NCBI RefSeq assembly: GCF_040807025.1
Contig: NC_090953.1
Span: 23,668,997-23,732,996 of the forward strand
Direction of reading: 5' to 3'
Source of the DNA: Struthio camelus
Taxonomy: Eukaryota; Chordata; Aves; Struthioniformes; Struthionidae
Length of the DNA: 64,000 bases
Part shown: positions 24,101-34,531 of the stretch, piece after piece
How the letters are laid out: the number at the start of each line of letters is the position of its first letter
Position numbering within the stretch: the first letter of the stretch is position 1
Program-made: the position numbers and the translations under genes
The notes under the pieces: generated by a model
The model's input: the letters and a program-made list of their open reading frames with translations, nothing else
Databases searched by the model: none
What the model was told of the DNA's origin: nothing

Positions 24101-27100
24101 CGCACAGCCCCGGTAAACAGGAGAGGCTGAGCAGGAGCACAGGCTGGGCGGGAACCCATTTGTTTGATGAAGAAAGACTGTGATTCCTTGTACCCTGACA
24201 GCAACAGATTGCTGTACTGGGATGGGCGCCTCACTGCCAGCTGGTCCAGAAAGACTGGAAACAAACCATCTTCTGCAGGCTGGCAACCAAATCCCTCTGC
24301 CAAGGAGATCTCCAAACGCTGGCTCCTTCTCCCTAGCACCAAACACATGTGTAGTCCTTCCTCCTGGAAGTGAAACAGGGACAGTTCCCCGAGGAAGAGA
24401 CCAGCTACTGCGGACCCTAGAGCCAATTTCCCTGAACCCTGCGCGCACACATCATCATCCTGCTCAGGGCTGTGCCCAGGTGCTGGGGCAATTAGGAAGC
24501 TGTCAGGCTCTGCAGCACACACCAGCCATTTGAACAGCCAGCAGAGCCTCCCCGTTCGTGCCGAGGAATACATTATCCTCAGGTTGCAGCAAGAAGAGAA
24601 AAAATCATTATCCCCATGCCTTGGCTTTCCTGGTGGTGCTCAGCACCCATCCATCACACCTGCATAATTGCTGCTCCCTCCATCCCGTGGCTGAGAGACG
24701 CTCTGCACGAAGGCGGCACGGAGAGGCAGGTCTCCCTGCTCTGCTCGCTGGGATGGGCGCACGCACCCTCGCCATTAGGGCGGGCAGAACCGAAGGGCAC
24801 GACACGTGGCATCCGGACGGCACATCCAGCTCACACCCTGCCCTAGAGCCAGCCTCCACGCCAGCCCTGCCGGCTCTCCCCACCCCGGCTGACCTTTCCC
24901 AGCCGCTCGGGAGAGAGCTGACGGCTGCCAGAGCAGCGCCCACAATCCCTCCATCCATCACCGCCGCCAGCCTGGCTCTGTCAGGCTTCCCCCGCCCCAG
25001 CAGGACCCACTCCATCACCGACAGCTCTTCTCCCGGCAGTTCCCACGTTCAGCCCTCCTGGGACCTCCCCGCCATGGTACGCAGGATCTCCTTGCTCAAG
25101 CAGCAGCCCCGGGGTGCGAAGGGCTCACCCCGAGCAGCATGGAGATGCCTGGGCTCCAAGCTGTTGCCCTCACCGTGCCCTGGCATTACGGACTCACCAG
25201 CTACTCATTCACCCGATTCATTGCTTGTCCGACTCCGGGAAGAGACACAGGCTCTCCAGCTTCAGGGCAGACAGTTTTACAGAGCCAGATTCAGGGGTGA
25301 TCAGGCACCTCAACAGGGAGACCTGAAGGAGCAGGTGGGAAGCGCTGGGACAGTCATGACCTAGAGCAGCTCGTCTCCGTGCCCAGAGTCCACAGCAGAG
25401 CAGCATCAACAAGCCATGTCGAGACACTCAGGTATGGGCTATTAAGAGCAAAAACAGCTCCCACACTGGCAAGCAACTCACTTAACTTAAGCTTGTACAT
25501 GGCCAAGGGTGTTTCTACACTAGTTTATGGCTCCCCCTTAAGCTCCCATCTCCACCTGACCCAGGCATCCCACTCCCCTTCTCCATAGCCCAGGGGCAGA
25601 GCCACCTCCCAATACTCCACAGCAGAGGAACGGACTCCTTTGCTAGGTGCCCCGTCAGGAACCAACCAAGCATCGTGCCTTCTGTGGCAGGCAGCACGTT
25701 TTGGGCAAGCAAAGGATGAGTGCCCTGGCTCACTTCCACTGCAGGCAGCAGGAGAGTCTGGCCCTGCTCACTCGAGTTTCTCCAGGATCAGCTTTGTCCA
25801 CTTTAACTCTCAAGGCGGGGGTGCACAGTTAACACATACCCACATCCCAGCTTTTAGTTTTTAAATAAAACCATCCTGGCAAATACTTCCAGAGTGACAT
25901 CAGCACAAGGTGATTTATTGCTGCTTTAGCTCACTGCATTCCCCTTGGGGGCCCAGGAGAGAGGTTAGCAATTGCATCTGCTAATGCCTTGCTTTGCACC
26001 CCCTGGCCCAGCTCTGCACACGCTCAGCCCCGCTGCCATAACTTCCCCTGCAATCACTCCACCGCTGTGCTGATTACTATCGATTTCCGTTGCCTTGCCA
26101 CCGTTCAAAAGAGTTTATGTCTAGACGTTTGCTGAGCAGACTCAATCAGGCCTCACTAATAATCACTTCTGTCCAGTGAATTTTTAAGTGTGTGTGTGTG
26201 GGGGGGGGCACACCTTCCCATTGGAGACCATCTCCACTTTAAAATCAAGAAAGGCCAAATGCTGCTAGAGAGCGATGTCTAGGGTCGAGGTCCCGAGGCC
26301 TGCAGCGCTCAGCGCCCATCACTCTCCCTTGCAGGATCTGGCCTACAGAGGATTCGCCAGCACAACTTGGAGGGAGGGTCGCTAACTCCTCACCGCACAC
26401 GCAAGCAGAAGGTTGGACTTTCCCGCACAAGAAGTTTCTTTACAGACCCGCGCAAGCTGCCTATGTACTCACCTTAGGTCCCCCCACCTAGGGAGAAAGA
26501 TCTCCAGGAAAGCCACGTACACACCCTGAAACTGAGCCAGGGACAGGAAAACTGTGCTGGAGAAGGGCTGAGCAGGTCAGGTCAGCTAGGCTCCAGAGCA
26601 CCCCGTAAGTCCTCAGTGAAACACAAGCAGCAAGGTCACCAGAGCAGCTGGCTCCAGAGGGGACAACCCGAGTCCCCTCTGGCATGTCCCCAGGATGCAG
26701 GAAGGAGCAAGGGGCCAACGAACAAAGCTGCATTGCGACTGTAGCAACATGCAGCCTTCTCGGTGCGAGGCCATACAGGAAGGGAAGGGGATGGTAACCC
26801 AATTTCACACCCACTGCCACAGTAACATACTCCCAAGGAAAAAGGACATATGTCCCCGTGGCGTGTCCAGCATTTGGGACTCCTTGGGACAGCACAGGGC
26901 ACTTGGGTCACAATCTATGGAGTCGCAAGGACTCCACTGTGGTCCTTAGCTTGGGGGCTGTGCACCGCTTTGGAGGTGCCTCGTTACACCCTTTAAGAGA
27001 GATCCCTACCCCATTTCTGAGAATCACCAGGATTTCCGCACAGCCTCGCGTCCTGGTGTGGTGACCCAGAAGCTGCAGGTGGCTGTGCTGGGATCTCGGT

Positions 27101-30100
27101 GACCTGCTAACGTACTGCCCTCAGCCCTGCTGTCCAGAGAGCCCTCCGGCTTCCCAGCCAGCATCCCCGTACACTCCCCACCCAGCCCCGTCCTAGCCTT
27201 TATCACAGCTCTTTACACTATAAAGGAGGAAACAGAAGACCCTTGAGAAGGCTGCAATGGAAAGAAGTTGTATGCAAAGAGCTGGAAAGAAAAGAGAGCC
27301 CAGAGGATATTGAGGAAAGATGAACTGTGAGATCAATTCAGTCTGTTGCCTTGAGACTGTAAGTCCAGCTTTTGCAAAAAAATGTTTTCACAGGTGTATG
27401 AGACACCTCTGAGAGCAGATGAGACAATGTCTTCAACAGAGATGTTATTTTTATACTGAGAGGCAGGAAATTGAGCCCCTTGGGGAAAGGCATCTTTTTT
27501 CCTTTATTTGGACAGCTTTTAATATAACTAAGAAAATAAAAACACAGCCTCTTTGAATGTGCTAATGCTGTCAGTTTGTCCTATAGTTACTGCAGTTTTT
27601 AGAAGACTATGTTTGAGTTGGTAGATAAAATATTTAAGACATCACCACCCAATGCTAGGAGTCAGCATTTAAGAGCTTCCAGATGACACCAGGACCGGGG
27701 AGCAAAGCAGTGACACCACCCACACCACCACCCTACTGCGGGCCTACAAGCGGGGAGAGCCAACGGACACCTGAAGCAGGTCTCTGGATCCTCTCCTCTC
27801 TGATACTGTTCGGTGAGGGACTCATCAAGCTGACGAGCCAGGCAACATCTCAGGACACTGAGGCCGGGGAATCACACCGATCCACCGGCACAGGCTCCCC
27901 GTGCAGGCAGACGCATTGGAGGTGCACAGAGAGGGGCTGTGGTTAAGCTCGCTCAGTGTTAGGCCAGATCCTGCAAGAGGCAGGACAGGGGAGGCTGCAC
28001 CCCTCAGCACCCTGCCAGCAGAGGCTAGCTCAGATCCATGGGGACACTGGGCACCCCCGCTGGATTGCCACCCTGCAGGTTTGGCTTTCAGCCTTGAAAA
28101 GTCCCTGCTGCTAGGACCTCCAGGTCTCCCTGAGGAGACCAAGCCCTGCAGTAACTCTGCCAGCCCCAGGTCCTGCCCTGCAGCTTGGCAGCAGGAGGGT
28201 TACACTGGCTTCCCAGCACACCTGCTAGAAGCTCAGGTCAAACAGGCACAAGGACTGTCTTCTCCAGCTACCCTCTCCCATGCTCTTCACTAACCTGCAC
28301 CGCAGAGGAGGTCAGGTCTGGGCTGTATCCTGGTGAGGAGAGGTGGAAACTGCTGCGGCTCAGCAATTGCCTTGGGGCAGGTACCGAGGAAGAGGAGGAG
28401 GAGAGATGTTCGTCTGCTGAGTCACCCGGGAGCTTTGGGGAGGAGCTGAGCTCAGGGTCAGCCAGCGGCTGCTATAGGCAAGGCAGAGGATTTAAGGTAA
28501 GCAGGGCCTAGGTGCAGCTTGGTAGCTTCAGCAACCCCCTCCTAATCTGCCATATCCCCCCCCAGGGTCCCCTGTAACATGCCCCACCACTTCTCAGCAA
28601 GAGCCTCAGGCAGCCCTACTGCAGGAGAGCTGCAAGGGGAAACCCACCCAGGTGAGCAGCCCCTGTCCCCCTCAGCCCACTATGATCATTTAACACTTCA
28701 GCTGTAGCACCCACCCTCCAAGGGCAAAGCTCTTACTATAAGTAAAAGAGTACTAAAAGCAGCCACTGCTGCTTTTTTTTGTTAAAAAAACCCCATAAAC
28801 TTCTTTTATGTTTAGAAGCACCTTTAACATACCTCCTCAAGAATAAATTTTCTAAAGATAAAAACCACGATAGTAAAAAGGAGACTAAAATAGATCTACT
28901 TCCACAAAAAAAAAAAAAAAAACTCACTGCTAATAAGCTTTCTTAGAGCCCACCCCTCCCATCATGTTTTATAGGGAGCATCTGCCCACCTCCCAGCTGG
29001 CTCAGAGGGGGCTGCCCCCTTCCCCAGCCCTTATAAGAGCAGGGCATGGGGCTACTCAGGAGCCTCAATTTCCCTGGGTGTATGTATTTCTTAGGGCATC
29101 TCTGCTGGAAGGGCTGGCCTAGAGCAGCTAGGAAGGATAGGGGGCTCTAAGAAGACTGAGTAGGCAAGCTGGAGGTTGCAGTTTTGCTGCAAGTGGTGTG
29201 GATGAGGCCTGGGGCTGGCTGCAGCTCTTGTGCTCAGTAGGTGTGTAGGAGTGGTGCTCAGCATCCTGCTCTACTAGAGGCTGTAGTTAAGTAAGAAGTA
29301 GGCTTAGCTGGGGCAGAGACAAATTTATGTCCCTAAGAGTCTGTTCCTCTAGCCCTGGGTATGTTTGGTGGTAGGAGCCTGCTGATCCCCCAGGGTCAAT
29401 GGCTATACCTTGAGCTCTGTCAGGCTGCTGTTACCCCAAAACCAAGGCAGTCCCTAAGAATGCCAGACCCAGGGGGCAAGCAAGGGACAGGCAGCAGGCT
29501 TCTGGCCCTAGGATTCATCTGACTACCTGGGGAATGAGGGAAGGGAAACTGAGGCAGGGTTGAGCTGTGCTGTTCAGCAAAGACTTCACCTGAAGGACAT
29601 AGAAATTGTTCGCTTTGGACACTGCGACTGCCTTTATTCCAGCTGGCACCCCTTGGGATGACCTAGCTTCCCTAGGGCCAAATCCTATCTCTGGCAGAGC
29701 AGTTGGGTCTTGCTTGGCTTGAGCCCAGGCTCTCTTGGATGCTGCCCTCCCCAGCCAGGCTGCCACAGGGTGGCCACACATGGGCTCTCGTACCTTGGGC
29801 GAGCAGACATGGCCTTCGGTGGGCAGCGAGCGGTAAGTGGACTCTGGGGTGTGGAGCAAGTGGCTCGGCAGAGGGACATCTGGAGACTGGCAGGGTGCGG
29901 GTGGTCGCTCTGCGCTCACTGCAGCTTGCCGTCCCCCTTCTGCGGCGAAGGGAGTTTGCTGTGGGGCGGACGCGGGTGGCCGGTGCTCGTGGAAGGACAC
30001 GGCGAAGGCCAACCTGCCGCAGTGCCGGGCCAGCCGGTCGCTGCCCACCCGCAGCAGTGCCACCACGTCGCTGTAGCGGTACAGGTCCTCGTCCCTGCTG

Positions 30101-30713
30101 GCAAAGAGGTTCATCCGGGGCTGGTTGGTGCGGGGATAGATGGCGAAGAAGGCTTCACCCACCCGCCTGCCGCTCTCGTCTGCCGTCCCGCGAAACCGCA
30201 GGGCCTCGATGTGGAGGCGCGCGTCGTGGTTCTTGTCGTTCTTGCAGAAGCCTATGGGCAGAGGGATGTGGGCTGGAGCTGGGCTGCTCGCTGGAGCTTC
30301 TCCGGGGCTGTCCCTGGTGTTGGCACGCTGCCTTAGGGCTGCGGATGCCAACGGAGATCCTAGAAGGTCATTAGCAAAGGGGCTTGGGCATTCAACCTCT
30401 TACCTTTGGGCAGGGTGAAGATGAATTTCCTCCTCTGGAAGGAGCAGATCTCATTGAGGTCGCTCTGCTCGACGACGTCGGTGGTGCCCGTGTCGCTCCA
30501 GACGGCCTCCCCGTCGTTCACGCGCAGCCGCACGCCAGCTCCGGCGCCCTCCAGCAGCGGGTTCTCCGCGGTCAGCCGCAGGGCGTAGCGGCCCCGGCTG
30601 TTGAACTGCACGTTGACCACCTCAAACTCGAAATCCAGGGTCTTCTCCTCGGTCTTCAGGCGTGCCTTCTGCAGGGTCATAGGGACGCGAAGCTCGCCTG
30701 CCGCAGCTGCCAT
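57..30713 (-). CDS. CCDC33: CCDC33, 5' part of the gene (coding exons 1-5)
   Basis: Coiled-coil domain-containing protein 33, a testis-enriched protein of poorly known function with C2-like beta-sandwich domains ahead of a C-terminal coiled coil. Five coding exons join in frame: 30713-30404, 30251-29794, 11619-11456, 3554-3427 and 166-57, giving about 390 residues. Phases at the junctions are 1, 0, 2 and 1, the last exon ends in phase 0, and all introns are GT-AG. Sequence matching the remembered human protein includes EEKTLDFEFEVVNV, GRYALRLTAENPL, KFIFTLPKGFCKND, NQPRMN, DLYRY, VTVTLHG, SSEPTHSPTW and the LPVRHLQPFHHY segment. The first C2-like domain occupies roughly residues 20-190 and the second starts near residue 285. 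The coiled-coil exons lie off the left edge, so the gene is cut by the window and is not broken. It is divergent from STRA6, as in mammals. Identity is confident; function is only what is known of the family. Confidence 0.95.
167..3426 (-). other. CCDC33: CCDC33 intron 4
   Basis: About 3.3 kb. It is CpG-rich for the first 1.3 kb and near 2.1-2.5 kb. A GATTATAATC inverted homeodomain-type site sits at 2787-2796. The open frames here, such as the one across 506-1213, are GC-driven and show no protein resemblance. I see no further exon or recognisable repeat. Confidence 0.8.
3427..3554 (-). CDS. CCDC33: CCDC33 coding exon 4
   Basis: 128 nt, entered in phase 2 and left in phase 1. The acceptor is TTCCTCCTAG and the donor GTGAGACC. 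It opens with VKPSGDEQQQEV and continues SSEPTHSPTWEEEVTVEI, matching the human segment with EPTRAPIW and VNVEIQAED, a C2-type strand-loop-strand. The acidic and glutamine-rich DEQQQE stretch falls where the human protein has a similarly variable loop. Confidence 0.94.
4825..4990. promoter_or_regulatory. Homeodomain-core cluster, candidate enhancer
   Basis: An AT-rich block in a GC-rich intron has three TAATTA-type cores within about 165 bp: a perfect 12-bp palindrome GGCTAATTAGCC (4825-4836), CAATAATTACTG (4941-4952) and GTAATTATTCAT (4977-4988). Clusters like this are typical of deeply conserved vertebrate enhancers. The enhancer role is inference, because no alignment was possible. Confidence 0.3.
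5087..5116. repeat. Perfect 12-bp inverted repeat with 6-nt loop
   Basis: The arms TTTAAAACACAA (5087-5098) and TTGTGTTTTAAA (5105-5116) are exactly complementary around the loop TGAGTG. Pairing does not continue beyond the arms. No target-site duplication or transposon body is visible, so I do not assign it to a mobile element. Confidence 0.85.
9880..9893. promoter_or_regulatory. RFX X-box consensus
   Basis: GTTCCCGTGGCAAC fits the palindromic RFX-family X-box GTTNCC-NN-GGNAAC at every fixed position. RFX2/RFX3 with FOXJ1 drive motile-cilium and spermatogenesis genes, the kind of tissue where CCDC33 is expressed. It lies deep in intron 3, about 21 kb from the CCDC33 start codon, so it would act as an enhancer or internal promoter if it is used. 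The motif match is direct; the function is inference. Confidence 0.4.
11150..11290. promoter_or_regulatory. AT-rich block, candidate conserved element
   Basis: A sharp drop in GC content 160 bp from exon 3, with two TTTATTTATTA-type stretches and runs such as ATCACTTTATACTTTCAATATT. It resembles other vertebrate conserved non-coding blocks, but this rests on composition alone. The TTTATT copies would be weak AATAAA signals on the minus strand, which could give a short CCDC33 transcript ending just after exon 3. Confidence 0.2.
11456..11619 (-). CDS. CCDC33: CCDC33 coding exon 3
   Basis: 164 nt, phase 0 in and phase 2 out, donor GTGAGT. It encodes the start of the second C2-like domain: VTVTLHGASNLPATREG then PYVIV, against human VTLHGATNLP and PYVVV. 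The acceptor region reads CCCAGCAG before GTCCCGGAG, a NAGNAG tandem acceptor. Using the upstream AG adds one in-frame Gln codon and moves the exon edge to 11622. Both forms keep the frame. Confidence 0.94.
14160..14215 (+). repeat. MIR-like SINE fragment
   Basis: The stretch around CAGGTGGGGAAACCGAGGCACAGAG (in part, 14171-14195) matches the central core of amniote MIR elements, which has the form GAGGAAACTGAGGCACAGAG. Only about 50 bp is recognisable. Confidence 0.5.
17290..17510. promoter_or_regulatory. AT-rich homeodomain-site block
   Basis: This block contains GTATTAATTATTCACA (about 17314-17329), GATTAATGG, ACCGTAATTTG and AGATTAAATTGC within about 180 bp, flanked by CpG-rich sequence. 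It looks like a conserved enhancer by composition and motif density. No target gene can be named. Confidence 0.25.
20694..20815. repeat. Minisatellite, three copies of a ~40-bp unit
   Basis: Three consecutive diverged copies begin at 20694, about 20735 and 20774. Each runs from a (G)CCTGCCCCAC or GATGCCCCAC start through TAAAGCCCCT or CTACAGCCCCT to a GGGTYCAAG end. Units are 39-41 bp. It lies inside an unsupported open frame and is taken as intronic. Confidence 0.8.
21374..21391. repeat. Poly(T) tract, 18 nt
   Basis: An uninterrupted run of 18 T preceded by a shorter T-rich stretch. No retroposon body is recognisable upstream on the minus strand. Confidence 0.95.
21590..21970. promoter_or_regulatory. 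Candidate conserved non-coding block
   Basis: About 380 bp of AT-rich, CpG-poor, non-repetitive text with CATATAATTAAATGGG (about 21659-21674), CCATTAGGAG, ACATGATTACTTAAATTG and TTTGTCAGTGGCAC. All reading frames are interrupted, so it is not coding. Its texture is that of a vertebrate ultraconserved-type element; proof needs alignment. Confidence 0.3.
25880..26190. promoter_or_regulatory. Candidate conserved non-coding block
   Basis: AT-rich sequence with TGATTTATTGCTGC, GCAATTGCATCTGCTAATG, GATTACTATCGATTTCC and CTCACTAATAATCAC. The cores are POU- and homeodomain-like, and no frame is open through it. A short GT repeat followed by a G run (about 26191-26208) closes it. Confidence 0.25.
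27190..27665. other. AT-rich island of unknown origin
   Basis: Nearly 480 bp of A/T-rich, CpG-free sequence between GC-rich flanks, with no long frame and several A-runs such as AAGAAAATAAAAACAC. It could be a decayed transposon or a conserved non-coding block. I recognise no family. Confidence 0.3.
28470..29610. other. CpG desert
   Basis: In about 1.14 kb at roughly 50% GC I find a single CpG (near 28868), while neighbouring windows on both sides are rich in CpG. TG, CA and TAG/CTAG words are plentiful, as expected from CpG decay under heavy methylation. It includes a 17-A run (28906-28922). It may be an old, methylated transposon or LTR remnant, but no family is recognisable. Confidence 0.5.
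28906..28922. repeat. Poly(A) tract, 17 nt
   Basis: A run of 17 A at the end of an A/T-rich stretch beginning near 28735. It could be a retroposon tail on the plus strand, but no element body is recognised. Confidence 0.95.
29794..30251 (-). CDS. CCDC33: CCDC33 coding exon 2
   Basis: 458 nt, phase 1 in and phase 0 out. The acceptor is CTGCCCATAG and the donor GTACGAG after CCCAAG. It encodes the rest of the first C2-like domain: FCKNDKNHDARLHIEALRF, RVGEAFFAIYPR, NQPRMN, DLYRY and ARHCGRLAFAVSFHEHR, each with a close counterpart in the human protein. From about residue 195 it becomes a Pro/Ala/Ser-rich linker of some 60 residues that looks poorly conserved. The frame stays open past the donor to 29515, but that extension has no resemblance to CCDC33. 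Confidence 0.95.
30404..30713 (-). CDS. CCDC33: CCDC33 coding exon 1
   Basis: 310 nt from the chosen ATG to a GTAAGAG donor, leaving in phase 1 into a short 152-bp intron. It encodes about 103 residues, including LKTEEKTLDFEFEVVNVQF, GRYALRLTAENPL, VRLRVNDGE and FIFTLPKG. I chose the ATG at 30713 (context CCCCATGG) because it gives an N-terminus about as long as the human one. In-frame alternatives are an upstream ATG at 30791 and a downstream one at 30680. The frame is open upstream, and a possible acceptor (GGCTGTAG) lies about 30 nt before the ATG, so an untranslated exon further right is possible. Confidence 0.93.
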
Positions 30714-33329
30714 GGGGACCGATTTGCTGCTGAGGCTACAGCCTTCCCCAAGGAACAGTGGAGACCTCGCAGGCAATCTGCCCCAGAGCAAGTCCCACTG
30801 GCCTGCTGGCTACCTCCTAGCTGGCAGCCAGAGCAGGTTTCCGAGCAGCACTGCACTCTCCCTGTTCCCTTCCCAGCTGGGAAGTGCCTGGGGGTGCCCT
30901 GGTTACATGCCGACTTCACATCTTCGCAGGCAGCTTTGAAAGACAGTGCGAAAGGAACAGAAATCTTTGCCCTGGAGGAGCATCCTTGGGCGACGCGGGG
31001 AGATGCTGAGCAGCAGCGGCGAGACCTTGCCTCTCCTGCCTCCTGTGCAATGGCAGTGCCGGGGGCGGGGGCTCTGTACTCCAGTTTGTTTGCTGGGAAA
31101 CCAGGTAACTAGATGCAAAGTGGTGGCTGCCTTCCAGCAAACAAAGCCTGGCTGCTGGTGGTGCGAGGAAGGCTCTGTTCCAGGGGTATCCGAGGTGATG
31201 CCAAGCAAGACCGCACATGCACGCGCATGTGTGGGGAGCGTCTGCGCTAGGGAGTTGCTGATGGTGCTGGGTTCCTCGACCCATTGGCCTTGGGAGATTT
31301 ATCTGACTGGAGCCAGCCAGGAGGGGTGCTGGCTGCTGTTTGCAGAGCCCTGCAAGAGATGTTGGAGGCACAGCACCCCTGGGCGATGCAAGCCGAGGAA
31401 GCTGCTATAACATCTCCATGACCCTGATGGGACTGTCCTGCTTCTCCTGCAGCCACGTGCTGTTTGCCGGACCCGGCACCGAGGTGGCCAGGCAGCTACA
31501 CCCACAGCTGCTTCTTGGCTCATCTGTAAGGCAAACTTCTAGCTGATTTTGCTCCGAACTGTCTCACTGTGGGGTCAGGTGAGCTGAGGGAGGGGGAATG
31601 GGATGAGCCTGGGGAACAGTCCCTTGCTGTTGGATCGGCTCCCAGAAGGTGAAGGGGGGCGTTCACCCTGCCTAATTCCACCCCCCCAAGTGACTTTGTA
31701 GACAAGCTGAAAGTAGAAGCTGTTACTATAAAACAAATGTCTGAAAAACACTTGACCGAACAAAGCTTAGTGCAAACCCAGATATTTTGGGAATGACCTC
31801 AGTGAGGCTGGTGGTCTGGGGGTGGGTGTTGAGATGAAGGGAGCCTGGAAGAGCGCTGTCTGCTCTTTGCCAGCTCGGTCATATCTCGTTCCCTGATCGC
31901 TATTAAGAATAGCTTGTTCCCACAGCTTTAGGGATGTTTCCAGTGAAACACAAGCCGGAGCTGGGCTAGCAGATGGGTATTTTCTACGACAGCTCCTGCA
32001 GCCACATAAGAAGCTGCATTCCAGTCTCTTCACGCTGGTGTAAACCTGAGACAACAAGGTTATCCTCGGAGCAGAGTGGCTTGAGCAATAATGCAGCATC
32101 TGGGCCCTAGGGGTACAAGACATCTGTATTTTTTAATACATGAGAGCCAGGGAGACCATGGGAACAGCCCTGGGGACACAGCACTGGGTAAACACTCTTC
32201 TTTTGGCCTTAACTGCATGTCTCGCTATCCTCATCCGTGCTGCCAGGACCTGTGTCCAAATTACGGCCTCCGTGAACCCCTTTGGAGGGACGCATGGGCC
32301 CTGGATGAACCCAGTAAAAATCAGCCTGGGCCTCACAGCTCCCCGCTGCTTCCAGAGGCCACACGAACCTCCTGCTCCTTTTTCAGTTCCTGTTGCCAGG
32401 TTTTGGCCTCTCCTTTATGAAAGGAAAATACAAGTTGGAGACTTAACTTGAAAAGTGCTAATCTCTGGCATGACGTTCTCCAGCCCATTCAACCTCCCTG
32501 TGTCTCCCCACCGTAGTGAGCATCCCCCCAAAGAGGTCAGGACTAGGATAGACAGAAAACTGGGCCTGAATCTGGGGGTTGCAGGCACTGAGTTGGGTTT
32601 AAAATGTGGAAAGAAGGGTACCTGGATTGTTTAGCATGATGCTGTGCTTGAACTGGTAAAATGGGGAGGGGAGTGACAGTCAAGTCTATCAGGAGAGCGC
32701 TAACGCCTCCAGCGCGCTCAGATATGCTGACAGCTGCATTGTTTCCTTGAGAGGTCGGAGAGCAAAAAAGCTTTTAACGCTGCCGGAAGAATCTGTTCCT
32801 TCCTCTGGCTGAGACACCGTGGTGCTCCCAGAACTGAGCTGCACATGACCAAAAACCCACTTTTCCTGCTGGCAATGTTGGGCTGGTCTTCAGGGCTTGC
32901 TTCTCATGGGGATCCCCTTGAATCCCCCCCATCTCCTTTGCCATTCTCGGGTTGAGATCTGGTTCAACCCCTTGAGCGAGGCAGTCTCTCCCAGCGCAGA
33001 GCTTGAATTGCACGCTTGTGTAATGCTGCGCCTGCAAAACTGTGGCAATCAGAGGTGTTGGGCTGCTCCTGAGATGAGAGCAGTCATGCTTATTTGTACA
33101 GCTGGGGGTTGGCCTCAGCCCCCCCACCCCAGAGCCTGGCCCTGTGCAACACACATGGCTCATCAGGAGCAAAGCAGTGGGATTAATCGTAGGTACCAAA
33201 GCAGCATCTGCATGAAAGCGCGAAGGATCAGGCCCTGTCTTGGGTTACTGCTGCTACTTGTGACACCCAAATGACAGGGACTCCAGTGCTCAAATTCGCG
33301 GTTGGTCCTGAAAGTTTTCCCTGGCTTGC

Positions 33330-33500
33330 TTAAAAGCCTGCCAAGCTCTAACCTGTAGAAATGTGGAACGTTTCTGCCTGCGTATCCTTAACTATCCCAT
33401 TTAATTTCCTTTCTGCCCTTGTGCAAATACATTAAAAAGCTGCCTGTAATGATGGGATCATCAAAGAGCAATTTTCACATAATTTAATCTCAGGTACAGT
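33330..33500. promoter_or_regulatory. AT-rich candidate regulatory block
   Basis: It includes CCCATTTAATTTCC, GCAAATACATTAAAAAG, TAATGATGGGATCATCAAAG (with a TCF/LEF-like ATCAAAG) and CACATAATTTAATC. All frames are closed. It lies 2.6 kb upstream of the CCDC33 start on that gene's strand. A regulatory role is inference from motif density. Confidence 0.25.
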
Positions 33501-34531
33501 TAACTTATGCAGTATTTTCTCCAGCTGCAGTGGAGATGCCCGTGGAGCGAGTCTGGAATTGCTGGCTGCCTCGTGTTGAAAGGGCATGAGATAAAGATAA
33601 GTAAAATTGCAAGTGAGAGACCTCTCCAGGAAGTGGGTGAATTGGGTACTGAATTACCCACGCTGTCTTAGCAGAAGCTGGCAACCACGAAAGGGGCTGT
33701 ATCTCTGTGGCAGGATTTCTTTCCAGCATCATTTGTCCTACCTGCCCTCCCCCGGACCGAAGCACCACGGCTGCTGCTGGGAGTAAGGTCTGGACGCAGG
33801 GAGAGCTCTGCTTTTGGCAGCCTGAAGTCCTGTGGGTTTTATCCTTTCCGTAGACACAAAGTGTCCTTTGACTTCTGGAGCTCTGCCCACGTAGCAAGTT
33901 CAAGGTTTGAGGCTGGAAAACTTGTACTAATGATCAGAGCTCAGCTTTCCAGCCAAAGTCAGGTTCCTGCTGTCCTTAACTCTTTCTCCATATAAAGAGT
34001 CTCTTCTGAAACAGGAACGGGCTGAATGGACGAGGTAAAAGAGGCAGGGATTTGCTCGTGGTCGATCGCTGGGAAGGAGGACAGGAGACCACAGCGAGGC
34101 ACCGTCAGTGCATAAACCAGGCTGGGCAGCGCTCGCTACACCACGTGCCTCCCGGCCTGGTGCTTGGCCCCGGGAGCAGGATGGTTTCGGTGTGGGATGC
34201 TTCCCTAGGACTGCGGGGACACCACAAGACGCGCACGAGAAATAGGTGGAAACATATCTGAGACCTGTGGCAGAGCTGTTTTGGGGGAGAAAATACCAAG
34301 CTGATGAATCTAAACCTTTTGCGGGGCATTAGGGAGCGTGCTGGAATATTTTGGTAGCAATGAAGCCATTTCAGGGCTGTCGTTCCCGCCACGGTGTATA
34401 TGAGGTTGGAATGAAGACCACTGGACTATTTTGTGGGGAAAGCCCCCGTGCTTCTGAATTTCAGCCTCACCCCATCTTTCTGCTAGGGGTCTGATGCTGG
34501 TTGGAAACCGGCTCCATCTCATCTTTTCTGC

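Larger units (their letters stand above)
11620..29793 (-). other. CCDC33: CCDC33 intron 2 (18.2 kb)
   Basis: The largest intron. It is CpG-rich near 11.6-13.6 kb and 22.6-23.1 kb. It contains a MIR-like fragment (14160-14215), a minisatellite (20694-20815), three AT-rich candidate regulatory blocks and a CpG desert (28470-29610). Open frames up to 268 codons (24558-25364, plus strand) read as low-complexity Ser/Pro/Ala/Leu text without domains. I see no extra CCDC33 exon and no nested gene, but an unspliced non-coding RNA could not be excluded by eye. Confidence 0.75.

Noticed and set aside
24558-25364. 268-codon plus-strand frame in CCDC33 intron 2
   Set aside because: Low-complexity Ser/Pro/Ala/Leu text typical of GC-rich chance frames; no domain, no splice context, and overlapping frames on the other strand are nearly as long.
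28735-28922. A/T-rich stretch ending in poly(A), as a recent retroposon
   Set aside because: No recognisable element body and no target-site duplication found; kept only as a homopolymer and as part of the CpG desert.
29515-29793. Extension of CCDC33 exon 2 to the end of its open frame
   Set aside because: A strong GTACGAG donor follows codon AAG at 29794, the next exon joins in phase, and the downstream residues have no resemblance to CCDC33.
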